Part shown: positions 1 through 11,692 of the stretch, piece by piece
Position numbering within the stretch: the stretch's first letter is position 1
Layout of the letters: each line of letters begins with the position of its first letter
From: Bradysia coprophila
Taxonomy: Eukaryota; Arthropoda; Insecta; Diptera; Sciaridae
Assembly: GCF_014529535.1 (NCBI RefSeq)
Contig: NW_023503496.1
Location: 1,612,001-1,676,000 of the forward strand
Length of the DNA: 64,000 nt
Reading direction: 5' to 3'
The notes under the pieces: generated by a model
The model's database searches: none
Seen by the model: the letters and a program-made list of their open reading frames with translations, nothing else
What the model was told of the DNA's origin: nothing
Translations under genes and position numbers: made by a program

Positions 1-514
1 AAATGATTTGCATCATAGAACTCCATTCGTGAAAACGTTTAACAGATGCCACTACTTTCTATGGGAAATGTCGGTTGGCCTGTAGAGGTGCCACAATTTG
101 TTTCAGTACTTATTTCTTTCCGCTCTTCAGCTGAAATAACTTCACTCTGGTAAACTTCCATGAAACGTCATTGCAGTGAAGTTAGTTTCACAAAAAAGTA
201 GATCTCTGACATCAGTAATTTCATGACGAAATGTACTAAAAATTTACGAAAATCTTCATTTACAGTTTGAGCTTTAGTTTGCAGACATCATTTCACTATA
301 GCCAGTTGGTGAAATGAAATTTTGATACAAAATGTCAACATTTTCAGCTCGCGTGGAAAAATGTATTAGAATTTCATATCACCAGTTGGTTGAATACTTG
401 GCTTATGTTGGAAAAATTTGAATATTTCGCATGACTTGTGGTCTGTTTTGGTGGTTTTTCACTGCAGTGTTGACCTGTTTGGAGATCTTCTTTCTCTTTT
501 TTTACAAGTACACA

Positions 515-665
515 GATCGTGAAAAATGCTTGCAAATCAGAGTTTACATCAACATCAAGCGTGAGCAATATTGACAGATGTATGAGACAAATGCCAAATA
601 TTTTTCACATTTGATGTAAACTCTACTGATGTTGCAAGCATTTTTCATGGCTTTTCGAACTGTGT
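515..665. repeat. Foldback (MITE-like) inverted repeat
   Basis: Two arms are inverted copies of each other: GTGAAAAATGCTTGCAA and GAGTTTACATCAACATCAA on the left match TTGATGTAAACTC and TTGCAAGCATTTTTCATG on the right. The loop is about 45 bp. No coding capacity. The rest of 1-1000 shows no gene I can support. Confidence 0.65.
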
Positions 666-1017
666 ACTTATCTATAGCAATGCAAAGTTAACGAAAGATT
701 TCTTATATTTTCAGCTGCAGGATGATGCTTGTTGATATAATGAGGCATGCCGTTTGTTATATATATTCTTTCCATTAACCGCATATGTACATAGAAACAA
801 AAGTTTATGACATTAACTGTCTTCAGCTGAGATGGCAGCACTTGAGGTTCTGTGACCCGAAAAAATCATCAGACATGCCTTATTGCTATGCGAAAAATTC
901 ACTACATCCTTTCATGACCATGTATGAGTATATAACACTGTAAAAGAGCGGAAAAAGATGGATAAAAGAAAATTATTCAACTGGTCTCGATGATATGTGA
1001 AAATTGTTCGTGAAAGT

Positions 1018-2486
1018 CTAGTTAACTAGAAATAGACAAGTTAATTAACTGAGTTCGATTAGGGTCAATAAATGAATAAATAACCAACCACTCTATAGAG
1101 TGTTCTCCGATAGAGATTTCTGACCAGTTAATTTTAAGTAATCTGTGAATCACACGTCAAGACGAGTGGAATTACATACAAATTAAAACTGGGCTTTCTC
1201 TCAATGTTTTTTTCTTCTTATAAGATATTTAGTGTGTCTACGTAAACACTCTATTGGTGATATATGGCAATAGCCCTGAGCGACAAATTTCTATTGAACT
1301 ATACCTTTAAGACAACTACTTAACTATCGACCTTGTATACGAAATTGTACTTTATATATTATAAACAGTGTAAACAGCGGTTTACCGACGAATTATACAA
1401 AAAATTAAATCGAACCCACGGCATAATTCTTTGCATAATCGAATCATTGCAATGCAACTAAATGGATCGTCTTCAACAATAACAATTTTGAAATTCAATT
1501 ATTATTACGGATCACACCTCTGCAATAACCGATTATCACGTTGCGAACCCAAACAACTTTAGCATAAATTTAAACATTTTTTTTCATTTATTTATTTGGT
1601 GTAATTATAAAACAGCCAGCATAATGCAAACATATACTAAAGGTATTACCTGCCTAACCGTGAGAGTATAAAACAATTTCCCATCGTCGTGTTACTCTTT
1701 TTAAAATGATTAAAGATCTTCGGTTTTTTTGGTTGTTGAATTTACAAAATAACTTTTTTTTTGTGATATAATTTTAATTATGATATGATCGGATCTATGG
1801 AACCAAATGATGGTAACAGGCGTTTTTGATCAAGAGTAAAGATAATATTTTTCAGGCCATTTGTTTTTCTATTCTTTTTTAAATACTTTCAGACGATTGT
1901 TTAGACTCGCACGATACGGAGTAAATTTGTAAGTGGCGGTCAGTTTGGAATCATCGGCAATGGTTTGCAACCTTGTGAAAAATACTTGAAACCGATCTAT
2001 ATAATCATTGCACATGTTTAACATTGAAACATGTGTGGATCCGACCATATCTGTTCAGTTTAGCTGATCAGTGGGTCAACTGTCAAAAATTCATGAAAAG
2101 GAAACATTGAGAGTAATGCTCAAAACAAACGAGGCATTGAAAACGTGTTTTGGTCCTATTTTCCATGACGAAATTTTCGAAACTGTCAAATGAAGTTAGA
2201 ACTTTTTCTATTCAAAATCGCGACCGCTGCATCTGTCGATGAAAACTAGGACCAAAACACGTTTTCAATGCCTCGATTGTTTTTAGTATAAGCCCAGTTC
2301 GTATGTAATTCCTCTCATTTTGACGACGTTGGACCAACATATTAGTTAAAATTAACTGGTCAAAAGTCGCTTTTCGTGAAAACAGTGTAGAGGCCATCTA
2401 CTAGAGGGTTAAAAGAGAATCTCAAAAAGAGTATTCACCCATCGAGCTCAGTTAAATTAACTGGTTTGTTTCTAGTCAACTGGACT
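1018..2486. mobile_element. Non-autonomous DNA element with ~180-bp terminal inverted repeats
   Basis: The left arm (about 1018-1195) starts with GTCTAGTTAACTAGAAATAG. The right arm (about 2285-2486) ends with the inverse, TTTCTAGTCAACTGGAC. Both arms share TTAAAATTAACTGGTC and a GTAATTCC tract in inverted order. The interior is AT-rich with no transposase reading frame. A shorter palindrome (2113-2277; GGCATTGAAAACGTGTTTTG and its inverse) is nested inside. Ends are approximate and no target duplication was fixed. Confidence 0.6.
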
Positions 2487-2540
2487 TTAAATACAAATTT
2501 TGCCATATCACCAATGAAGACCAGTTAAGTTACTGTCAAC

Positions 2541-2690
2541 GCACTTCAAGCAAAAGTGATATTAATGACAGCTGCCAACGTTTTGTATGAAATTTTATCC
2601 CCACTCTTTTTACAGTGTAAAATTTTGTATGGAGCACTGTCAAGTTTCAGTCCCTATTTAGAGTATCACTTTTGCTTAAAGTGCGTTATT
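2541..2690. repeat. Short inverted-repeat element
   Basis: The left end reads ACGCACTTCAAGCAAAAGTG and the right end is its near-perfect inverse, CACTTTTGCTTAAAGTGCGT. A related half element lies near 55340-55390 (CACTTTTGCTTGAAGTGCGT), so this is a dispersed family. Confidence 0.65.
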
Positions 2691-2857
2691 ACCGGTCATT
2701 TTCTTCTCTATTATGCTCTTTTTACACTGTATTGATGGTTTCTTTTTCAGCATGGATCGCATGACACTTCGTTTAGGAATCAGTTTATTACGTGACAATT
2801 AAACAAAACCCAGTGAAATAAAATGAATTTTTGAGAGAAAATGGTGTAGAAAAAGTC

Positions 2858-3033
2858 AGAGAGATGCTAATTTGACGACTGGGTCGTTTCGACGGATAGA
2901 GGGAATATGTCGAATGATTTTAAAATTGGTTGAGCGAAAATGTATTGAATTCTCTCTCAAAAACCCAACTGTCATTCGACATATTCCCTCTATCCGTCGA
3001 AACGACCCAGTCGTTATATTAGCATCTCTCTGG
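2858..3033. repeat. Near-perfect foldback MITE
   Basis: Long arms: AGAGAGATGCTAATTTGACG, then a GACTGGGTCGTTTCGACGG tract, on the left; the exact inverse CCGTCGAAACGACCCAGTC, followed by TTAGCATCTCTCT, on the right. The loop is about 60 bp. Near-identical arms suggest recent activity or gene conversion. No gene was seen in 3040-3600. Confidence 0.75.
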
Positions 3034-3606
3034 AAAAAGTGTGACTAATGTTGTTGCACCTGCTAAGTTTGCATGGAATCGAATTCAACTCACCAACAAG
3101 TAGTTCAAATATTTTGTTTGTAGGCAGCGCAGCGTCATATTTCATTTTTTCTAAAACCCCAGGTCTACATAATACATAGGTACTCAGTGTTTATGTGTTG
3201 CAAAATCGAAATCGTTAAGTTGAGTATTCTAGTTCGTCCAGTCTCAACTGTTCGAAAACGGTGCTACCTGTTCGAAACTCGGCTTACTCTATGAAATAAA
3301 ATTGCGCCGCCCTTACAATTACTTCGTTTCCGTGTTTTTTGTTGCTGCAGATTTACATTACCTTTTCAGTGATTTATGTGTTTTTTCCTTGACCATAGAA
3401 TTATGCTCTCCGCACGCGCGCCCTTGGTAGTGTCCAAACTGTGATTTTCGATCCGGTGACCTGTCGATAATGAATCGAACGCTCTGTCCTTTTTAAGGTT
3501 TAAGGCAGTTGAAGCGTGCTGGGCGCATAGCCTGTTGTAATTTACGTTTGTCGGTGCTAAATGAAACACGACTAATCTTGGTAGTTGACAAAGTCGGAAG
3601 AGAACA

Positions 3607-3612
3607 TTTATT
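3607..3612 (-). terminator. Poly(A) signal of the small membrane-protein gene
   Basis: AATAAA on the minus strand, about 140 bp past the stop codon at 3753. A short TATCAC-type hexamer tract at about 3707-3727 lies in the same 3' UTR. Confidence 0.5.
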
Positions 3613-3752
3613 AAACTGACATTTCACATTATAAATGAAGTTGGTTAGGGCTTACACAAATACCCAGCCACAAACTGAAAAAAAGCTTCACGTTTACACG
3701 CTCATGCTATCACTATCACTATCACTTAAATCAACGACATCATAACGTCGTT

Positions 3753-4073
3753 TCATATTGTGAAACGTCCGTCTCCGTCATCATCAACACTTTTTTCAGT
3801 TCGCGTATTCGTCGCATTGAAAATCTCATCCTCATCATCGCTTGAGTCCAGGAACCTCTGACTCGTTACCCGTTTCTCGACATCACACCTGGAAACGTCG
3901 CTTTCGTTTAAATATTCTCCAAATTTTCGATTCTGAGATTTTCTCCAGCGCCTTGTGATGGCAAACACGAACAGACTTAACGCTATGGATGCTAAAAGAA
4001 GCACTAGTTCACTGTTCAACTGGAAGTTGGCCGATGGAGCTTTAGTTATACTAACATCCGAATTCATCGCCAT
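3753..4073 (-). CDS. Small single-pass membrane protein, 106 aa
   Basis: The ATG lies in a good eukaryotic start context (ATCATGG), and the protein ends at TGA. Residues about 20-40 form one hydrophobic helix (LVLLLASIALSLFVFAIT), followed at once by a basic patch (TRRWRKSQNRK), which predicts a cytoplasmic C-terminal tail. The tail is hydrophilic and acidic (SSDDEDEIF, DDDGDG). There is no clear signal peptide, so this is probably a small integral membrane protein. I do not recognise the family. An AATAAA signal (3607-3612 on the minus strand) follows about 140 bp after the stop and supports a real transcript. A splice donor-like CAG/GTCAGT near 4312 and an acceptor-like AATCAG at 4138-4140 could bound an intron in the 5' UTR; that is inference. 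Confidence 0.55.
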   Translation of the reverse strand: MAMNSDVSITKAPSANFQLNSELVLLLASIALSLFVFAITRRWRKSQNRKFGEYLNESDVSRCDVEKRVTSQRFLDSSDDEDEIFNATNTRTEKSVDDDGDGRFTI

Positions 4074-4479
4074 GATTTAAGACGTTTGAGTAACAGAAAT
4101 TGAAATGAAATTATTTTGCGAATTAAGGAGAGTTGAACTGATTCGACTGAGAATGTGTAACGAAATGATAACAGCCACAACCACAACAACATTCAAATTT
4201 CACAAAATGAGATAACAAAAACATCGGCGGAATTTCCACAAACTAATCAAAATGAGATTAAAATAAATTTAAAACGAAAATAATTTGCATCGAGTGATAA
4301 TGTGCTACTGACCTGACAGCAAAGTATATACAAAACGAAAGTCCAGCCTCCGAAAAGAGTAAAAAAAAATTTGTTTTCGATAAGCAGAATATGACTAAAG
4401 TTGCGGATGTGTTTATCAACGAGATTTTTTTTGCATCCTGTGCAATCCTTTAAATAGACAAATTACTCATACCATTCAC

Positions 4480-4635
4480 GCCGTAAGTGTGCCTAAAATT
4501 TGAATTTTAATTGAACGATTCGATGAAAAGTGAACCAAAAAATACATTTCAACGCTTCATTGTATGAAAATGACGCTGCGTTAGAAAGACCTCCGCCCTT
4601 TCCATTTTGAATTTCGACCACACTTACGGCGTCAA
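4480..4635. repeat. Short inverted-repeat element
   Basis: ACGCCGTAAGTGTG on the left pairs with CACACTTACGGCGT on the right, with AATTTGAATT/TTGAATTTCG inside. Non-coding. Confidence 0.55.
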
Positions 4636-4689
4636 TAATTGTTCAGCCATCCACTTTGTGAGATCAGTCGGGTCATTATTTCATTGCAT

Positions 4690-4797
4690 AAGGGGTCGTC
4701 CATAAATCCCGTTCTTTTTGAAGAGGGAGTGGGACAAGGGAAGGAGTGGTCTAAGAATCTGCAAAATGAGGCGACGGGAATTATGGACGACCTCTAA
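4690..4797. repeat. Short TIR element (GGTCGTCCATAAATCCCGT)
   Basis: The left terminus is GGTCGTCCATAAATCCCGT and the right is its near inverse, ACGGGAATTATGGACGACC. The element is about 107 bp. From memory, similar GGTCGTCCATAAAT-type termini are widespread in animal MITEs. No coding capacity. Confidence 0.6.
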
Positions 4798-5058
4798 GCG
4801 ATAATTTTTCATTTCGATGTATCATTAGTTCGTTTACAGCATCGTTTATCCTATACGAGCACAAACAATCACTGTTGACAAAAAACAGGTCGAAGAGGTC
4901 CAAGGTGTTGAATGTGCTAAAAATCTAAAATCAATCAGCTGTAACACGATTGCGGTGCATTATCTGTAAGAGGTTTTCCCGGTGGAATTTTTGGGAAAAT
5001 GGTAGCTATAAATACCGATAAAACCCAGATGCACAAAATAGTTTTAAAGCGGCTGTTA

Positions 5059-5518
5059 AGTAGAGATGAGTGGGCCGCCCGCAAAAGCGGGCTGCCCGCA
5101 GCCCATGCCTCATGCCCATGGGCGTAATGGGCTTCAGAGATCGTTGGCATGGGCCAGGGTGTGGGCATTTTTATAAAACTTGGGCACCCAAACTACGATT
5201 TGTTATCCTCATCCCATCAATTCATAAGAAATATTTTTCGATAATTAGTGTAATATCGGAATTTTTTTGGATCCTGGAATTAAATTTTGTTTGAAACGGT
5301 CGTCATTAACATGGGAATCACTAGCAGAATGTCTTGATGTAAACTTATTACCCATACAAGACACATTTAACACTAACTAAATCAGCGATTCTTGTAGACA
5401 AAGTTTGTGGGCTGGGCTAGTGCCCATGGGCATTTTACTTGTGGGCATTGGTCTGGGCATTGGGCTCATTTTTCAAATGATGGGCATGTGGGCACGAAAA
5501 TTTGCTATGCCCACTCAT
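5059..5518. mobile_element. hAT-type MITE with 8-bp target-site duplication
   Basis: The termini are perfect 15-bp inverted repeats, TAGAGATGAGTGGGC and GCCCACTCATCTCTA. Both are flanked by the same 8 bp, CTGTTAAG (5051-5058 and 5519-5526). An 8-bp duplication is the hallmark of hAT transposases. The interior repeats GGGCAT/GCCCAT words and encodes no transposase, so it must be mobilised in trans. Confidence 0.85.
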
Positions 5519-5564
5519 CTCTACTGTTAAGTTCGTACAAACATCAAGACGAGATTTTTCGAAA

Positions 5565-5917
5565 ATGGGCAAAAATTGTGTGTGGCATCACTGTTAATAA
5601 CAATCGTAATATGTGTTCAATCGGAATGTCCCAATAAGGAATTTCTACTTAAGCACATTAGAAATACTCTCAATCATTCCCCAAGTGAAGCTGTGAGGAA
5701 AGCAAGGAACGGCGAGAGGCTTAGACATTTTACTTCGTATACACATGACGTTATCTTCCCAAAACAAAACGGCGTCCAGTATCAAATGGAGGGAGGTGAA
5801 TGTGCGATGCAGTGGCCGTGTGCTGTTCAATATACATGCATGCGATCTGCAAATACTGCATGGAGTTGCAGGAAAATAACTTGGAAAATAAGAGATACGG
5901 CATTCTCCCAATGGTAA
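5565..5917 (+). pseudogene. Broken candidate secreted peptide gene
   Basis: An open frame from about 5531 encodes a convincing signal-peptide core (ASLLITIVICVQS) followed by ECPNKEFLLKHIRNTL, but it has no in-frame ATG at its start. An ATG at 5565 lies a few codons upstream in another frame. The two frames are separated by the TGTGTG run at 5577-5582, where one TG unit more or fewer restores a single frame. The later part is cysteine-rich (several C between residues 75 and 100). A donor-like GCT/GTGAGG at about 5690 is also possible, so the gene may be spliced rather than broken. I do not recognise the family. The hAT MITE inserted about 45 bp upstream. Confidence 0.3.
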
Positions 5918-6105
5918 TGGGCACTATCATCTGTAAAAAACTTGGACTCTTGGACACCAGTTTGTTTGATTTTTTGGAGTAATAAACTATGGATTTGTCA
6001 TTTAACATTTGAAGTTATAATTATTTTGTTTGAAAACACAGCAAAATATTACCGAACCGGTAGAACTGCATTGCTTCCGTACAATGACAGTAGGTTTGTT
6101 CCAAG

Positions 6106-6560
6106 GCCATATGAAGGTATTCGACCTCAGAAGCCCAAACCACTTTCAAAAAAATTCTCCGAAGTGTGGCTAGTATGAGGCAATGAAAAACCGAAAACGT
6201 GTACTTTTCTTACAGAAATTTATCCAGTTATGCGAGCCGTACATGGTCGTGTGGGGTGTCATTAGAAAGGTAATTGCATGTATTTCGGGGCCAAATAGGG
6301 TCTTAATGGGTTTAAAATTCATCCACACTGAGATATGTACAGTTGAAGTTTTCAACCGGAAAAAGACCCCGGAAGTACATGCAATTACCTTTCTAATGAC
6401 ACCCCACACGACCCTGTATAGCTCGTGTAGCTGGAGAAATTTTTGTAAAAAAAGTGCACGTTTCTCGGTTTTTGATGAAGTCTTACCAGCCACACAAGCT
6501 TCGAAGAATTTTTTTGAAAACGGTTTTGGGTTCTGGTGTCGAATACCTTACTGGACACAT
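6106..6560. repeat. Foldback element, copy 1
   Basis: Outer ends GAAGGTATTCGAC (left) and GTCGAATACCTT (right) are inverted. Internal arms around GTGTGGGGTGTCATTAGAAA (left) and its inverse (right) extend the pairing over about 200 bp. A diverged second copy lies at 8765-9225. Long reading frames on both strands here are only products of the palindrome. Confidence 0.7.
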
Positions 6561-8764
6561 ATAAAAAATGACAATAGAAAATGTGTCCAATTTCGGTCTT
6601 CTGTTTTTCAGAAGAATCCTCATTGTCGTTGTTCAGATACCACATTTCTGAACTGAAATGCTATTAAAGACTGCGGTTCTGATAAACGATTTATGCTCCT
6701 CCGTACCGTACACCGTGGGTCATGAATTTTCAAAACAAATTACCGAGAAAGTCCGAGGTGAAAATCATGCAATGGTGGAATTGTTGACACAGTCATTCTA
6801 GACATCACATTCTGAAGTGAAAGCATTTTCGCTCATTTTGTCCACTGTATCATATTGCTGTGCCACATTTAAACGTCAACTGATGATACACCAAAGTTCA
6901 AGGCTTTGCAGTGCTTAATACAATGTAACAGGCAAGCATAAATCATTGTTACCACCACCACACCATTAGCTACTGCTCTGTCTTAATACTTTATATGCTT
7001 CGTATTAGTCCGTGCATGGTCGGCATTTTATCAATGCCATCGTACTGAACAATTAACACGACGTATAATCAATGAAAGCATTGACTATACGTTGGAGAAA
7101 TGGGAATAACTCAACCGAACATTTTATGAACTCCTGGCATAGCTAAATGGACAAATTACGAATTTTGAAGCGAGAGAACGAAGTGTATTCAGAGGAAATC
7201 AGCGTAGATGGTAAGAATGATTTATGCGCACCTGTTACCTTTTAACAAGCACTACAAAGCAATGAACTTGGGTATCGTTAATCGACGTTTAAATATCGCG
7301 CATCGCGCAACAATATTCTGAAAAGATTATGTTTTTTGCACGTCTCGGTGTTGGGAGAGTTGGATATGCGAAGGTTGATCTTACCGTATGGGATATGCGC
7401 TGGACTCAAAAAACGGAGTTTGCTTTAGTTCAAACCAAACCCGAGGTTCCACTTCATACAAAACACAATTGCATTTTGTGACATACATCTTAAAATTTGA
7501 CCATGACTTCCAGAGTCTAATGCGATGTGGAGCCCAAAATTTTAGCTGCCTTCTACTTTGACTACTTTAAAGTTTACGGTGCAGAGGTAGATTTGATGAA
7601 TTATTGTGAAGTCGCCATAACTCCTACCACAGCAATATGTAGCTCAAATAAAAGAGGAAAGTCCAAAGTTTATTTTGACACAATTTAGTTTTCCAAATTT
7701 TCCATTTTCATGGGACTTTTTCCAGCTTTACCGAAATGTCAGAAAAAAAGTTGAGATTCAAAATGAGATAACTCGTGAAATATAATTTTTACAGGGAAAC
7801 GATGGTCAAAAGATTTGTTTGCCATGAATTTCTCTACAGATATGGCAGTCTTTCCTATCTTTGACGGATTTTCCACATGATGAATGAAAAGATAATAATT
7901 TTCAAGATTTTCACCAAATATAAGTCTTTCTGTTAGGAAACTTGCTGTTATGAAAGAGGAAGTTGTTTTTATCGCAAATGATGTCCCCATTACCCCATCC
8001 AGTGGTTCCACTAGTTAGAACTCTGGAATTGTATGACTTTCCAATGTAATCGTAGAATGTGTTCTGGATTTTGGACTTTCAAAAGTTCGCCAGCATACCC
8101 AAAATTTTATGATTTTTTCAATAATCTCTGACACCCTACCTTTTTATCCTAATGGGATATAGCCAGGAGCAGGATTGGAAGTGATACAGGTTTTTGCTTT
8201 TTCATAGATTTCTTGAAAGAACTACATTTGTCAAGCTAAATAAGGAAGAATAACAGACCAGTGTTGTTCTGGCCTCTTCTTTTGCTTCCAATTCTAGAAC
8301 TGAAAGTTCTTAGGACGTTCTTGCATTTTTTTTTGGATTTCCTTCGCTACTTCTAGGATTTTGACCTGGTGGTGTACTAGTTCCTAAAATACAAACACTC
8401 CACGTGGTCCTACACCAGAAGTTCATAATCATTTGAATCGAAGTCGAACTCAGCGTCAATAACTCTACTATACCGCTCCATTGACGATACAGTGTGTTTT
8501 TAGAGAATTCTTCATCAAAATTCAAAATTTTTTAAAACTCATCGCCATTTAGTCAAATCGCTTATTTCTTTTCGGAAGCGAACTTGATGGGACAAAACGC
8601 AAACGCAATTTTTTAAGGTCTTAATTGAGACAATTTCTTTATTTATGAAAAGATGTTTTTAACATTTTTGTGTGATGGCAATTTCAAATCAAAATTTAAG
8701 CAATTATTATTGTTAACAGACAGCTGTCTGACCTGCATTTTCCAGTGGAATTTTTTTAAACATA
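6561..8764. other. Intergenic, no supported gene
   Basis: AT-rich DNA without a convincing coding exon. A short ATG-initiated stretch at 7147-7213 runs into a donor-like G/GTAAGAAT (M-D-K-L-R-I-L-K...), but no partner exon was found. A small palindrome lies at about 7058-7098 (CGTATAATCAATG/CATTGACTATACG). Confidence 0.4.
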
Positions 8765-9225
8765 TTATGTGCCCAGAAAGGTATTCGACTCTAGAAGCCA
8801 AAACCACTTTCACAAAAATTCCTCGAAGCTTGTGTGGCTGGTCAGAGGTGATCAAAAATCGAAAACTTACACTTTTTTTACAGAAACTTCTCCAGTTACA
8901 CGAACCGCACAGTGCCGTGTGGGGTGTCATTAGAAAGGTAATTTTATGTTGTTTCAAGGCAAATAGAGTCTTACAGAGGTTTGATCGTGGATGCATCAAA
9001 TATGAGCACTCAAACATTTCAACTTCTCATAATCATCATAGATGCTTCTAAATCCCCTTAAGACCCTGTTTGCCCTGGAAGTGCATGCAGTTACCTTTTT
9101 AATGACACTCCACACGAACCTGTACGGCTCGTGTAACTGGAGAAATTTCGGTAAGAAAAGCGCAAGTTTTTGACCACCTTTTACCAGCCACAGTAGGATC
9201 GAATACCTTTCTGGACACATTCTTA
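8765..9225. repeat. Foldback element, copy 2
   Basis: Same family as 6106-6560. The outer ends are AAAGGTATTCGA (left) and TCGAATACCTTT (right), with internal GTGTGGGGTGTCATTAGAAA in the left arm and a diverged inverse in the right arm. Both copies share the CCAAAACCACTTTC tract just inside the left end. Confidence 0.7.
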
Positions 9226-9307
9226 TATGATTAATATCGCGTATACATAAAAACGCGACGCTACGTTTACCTTGCTCGCTCCTAAAGTTTCTGAGCGCAT
9301 GATGTAA

Positions 9308-11692
9308 TCATACCACATCATGCAATTGAAGCGCATTGACGCTGTAGTGTTTTAGTCCATTTGCTATGCAGGACCTATGCAAGTGCAACACCTTCAAGTT
9401 TGCACACTTCTTCTGAATGATTTCGAAGAATCGATCGTCTGCCACAAAACCGTCACCAAGTCTCAGACGCTGTAGATCAACGTTAGACGCCATTTGATCG
9501 ATATCGTCGGTAGTGAAAAACTGTGCTTCGCGCAACGTGCATACGGTTAATTCGGCCAACCGAGTGTGCCTTTTAGTGAATTGACTCCAATCAATTATGC
9601 CACGCAAATGTTGGATTCGTAGCGACTTGAGATTCGAAATGTTCACACAACCAGACAAACTTTCGTCAAATACGTCGACAGAAAGCGCCTCCAGTTTGCT
9701 TACACTTGTTGTCATCGCCAAAATCTTTTTGTTCATGTGAACCTCGGTGTCCCGTAAAATAAGACGGCGAACGTTTGGAAATTTCGCTAAAAAATTGCCC
9801 AGAAACTGAACATCATCTTCGTCATCATCGTTGAAACGAATACAATCATCCCACAGTTCAATCGTGCGAACACTTTTGTTTTCCCCCAATTGAGCGTAGA
9901 TGTCTTTGTCCCAGGGTATTTGACCGATTGACACATTTAAAGTGTCTAACTTAGGCATGGCAGATACACACTCATAAACTGTGCTCGGCATAGCACGGTT
10001 GAAGTTTCCCACTTCCATTTGCTTTCGATTGTCCGTCTGTGATTTTACATATCTCATTAATTGGTCGTGGTCGTACGATGTTCCGATAGCAGTCTCCAAC
10101 ATTGAAAACGCTAATTTGTCCCATGGACCTGTCGAAGTGTGATTCAATTTTTGCATACCAGCCAGTGTCGATCGTGGCGACCAATAGTTTTTAACCGTTA
10201 ACGATGTCAGCATATCCTGTGATAAGAGGAAGTGCGACAATACGCCAAAATCCACCAGTCTCATTTCTTCGATTTCCATTGTTGCCAGTTTTGCTTTTCC
10301 AAAACATTTGATGATCCCTTGATCAACCAGACGCAGTTCCAATTTTTTTAATTTCGTCAGGTCCGGCAAAACGTGATCCGGAGGCAAATCACGTACAGCG
10401 AGTATATGGCGGGTATTTAAAACGGTGTGCTTCAAATTCGGTGTGCAACTTAATAGATCGGCGACCGTCCGAACGTTGTCTACCCTACTTTGGGACAAAA
10501 TCAGCTTTTGCACGTTCGCCCCGTGTTTCCGAAATATTTCGTGAACGTGAACTCGGTTGTCTTCGTTGAGGTGATGTGTTATTTTAATCGTGCCAAATTT
10601 ACGATTTGTCGTTCGAATGAAATGATTCTTCTCCTCTTTGTCATAGCCGTCTAACGCTATTGACCACAGGCAAGTAGATTCAATCAAAGTATTCCATCTG
10701 AAGAAGAATCGAAATCGTTCAAACCATCGTCCAAGGGAAACGAGGCACGAGGGGGATACTACGCGAGCAAATTTGGTTCCACCTACTTTTATTGGTGACT
10801 ATTGGGTGTTGAGGAATTTCGCGCCGTGTCATTGACAATAACTCACAAAGTCACCAATAGATGCTAAAGTCACCAATAGACGCTAAAGTCACCAATAGAC
10901 GCTAAAGTCACCAATAGACGCTAAAGTCACCAATAGACGCTAAAGTCACCAATAGACGCTAAAGTCACCAATAGACGCTAAAGTCATCAATAGACGCTAA
11001 AGTCACCAATAGACGCTAAACTCACCAATAGACGCTAAAGTCACCAATAGACGCTAAAGTCACCAATAGACGCTAAAGTCACCAATAGACGCTAAAGTCA
11101 CCAATAGACGCTAAAGTCATCAATAGACGCTAAAGTCACCAATAGACGCTAAAGTCACCAATAGACTCTAAAGTCACCAATAGACTCTAAAGTCACCAAT
11201 AGACGCTAATACACACCAATACTACCGTGCAACGCTTAAAAACCTTAGAAAGGCGAATTTGTGAGAGAAAATATATCACACAAATTCGCCTCTCTAAGGT
11301 TTTTAGTTTTTATGCGTTGTACGGTAGAATGGGTAGAATAGACGCTAATAGACACCAATACATGTCAATAAACACCGATAATTACCAATGTAAGGAAATA
11401 GTACGTCGAAGCCGATGAATCCGTCGATATTGCCGATTATTAGCGTGTATCGAGGCGTGTATTGCCGTACACTATTGGCGTCCATTGCCGGCTGTTGGTG
11501 TCTACTGGCATCTATTGGTACCAAAAGCAAATAGCACCCGTCCCAGTATTTGCTCGGGTAGTTTTCCCCTCGAAAATTGCAATAATTTCAATGAAACACT
11601 TACAGTTTGCATGCCAATGATGCGTTTTTCAAATCTGCTCCAGGCAGAAATCGTAAAATTTCGATAATTATTTCACGAGGCAGGTCGTTCAT
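9308..11692 (-). CDS. F-box/leucine-rich-repeat protein A (2 exons, ~492 aa)
   Basis: F-box proteins dock substrates on SCF (SKP1-CUL1) ubiquitin ligases. Exon 1 (11604-11692) starts at ATG 11692 and encodes MNDLPREIIIEILRFLPGAD..., a textbook F-box start. Its donor is CT/GTAAGTG. Exon 2 (9308-10697) begins after TTCTTCTTCAG. The split codon gives Leu and the protein continues as CK-L-WNTLIESTCLW, completing the F-box motif across the junction. The rest (about residues 60-492) carries irregular leucine-rich repeats such as NVRRLILRDTEV, LKSLRIQHLRGI, LQRLRLGDG and LKVLHLHRS. The 906-bp intron contains a 19-bp minisatellite and a hairpin. The gene lies tail-to-head with a second F-box/LRR gene on the same strand, probably an old tandem pair. 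Splice sites are inferred by eye but fit in phase. Confidence 0.8.
10850..11210. repeat. 19-bp minisatellite in the intron of F-box gene A
   Basis: About 19 near-identical copies of GTCACCAATAGACGCTAAA, a few with single substitutions (ATCAATAG, AGACTC). Degenerate and inverted derivatives (TATTGGTGAC near 10787; GTTGGTGTCTACTGGCATC near 11493) flank the array inside the same intron. Confidence 0.95.
11224..11332. repeat. Hairpin-forming palindrome
   Basis: CAACGCTTAAAAACCTTAG and GGCGAATTTGTG on the left pair with CACAAATTCGCC and CTAAGGTTTTTAG...GCGTTG on the right, with a loop of about 16 bp. The flanks TACCGTG/TACGGTA also pair. It sits directly after the minisatellite. Confidence 0.7.

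Noticed and set aside
4935-5168. Small hydrophobic peptide frame (minus strand) crossing the MITE border
   Set aside because: Removing the MITE in silico leaves an in-frame stop just upstream and no ATG.
5070-5637. Frames rich in MGH/WAH words on both strands
   Set aside because: They lie inside the hAT MITE and arise from its GGGCAT repeats.
6170-6656. Frames of 86-157 aa on both strands
   Set aside because: Mirror frames of a palindromic element; the same peptides recur at 8643-9220 in the other copy.
7147-7213. Short ATG exon ending in GTAAGAAT
   Set aside because: No matching downstream exon, family or poly(A) support.
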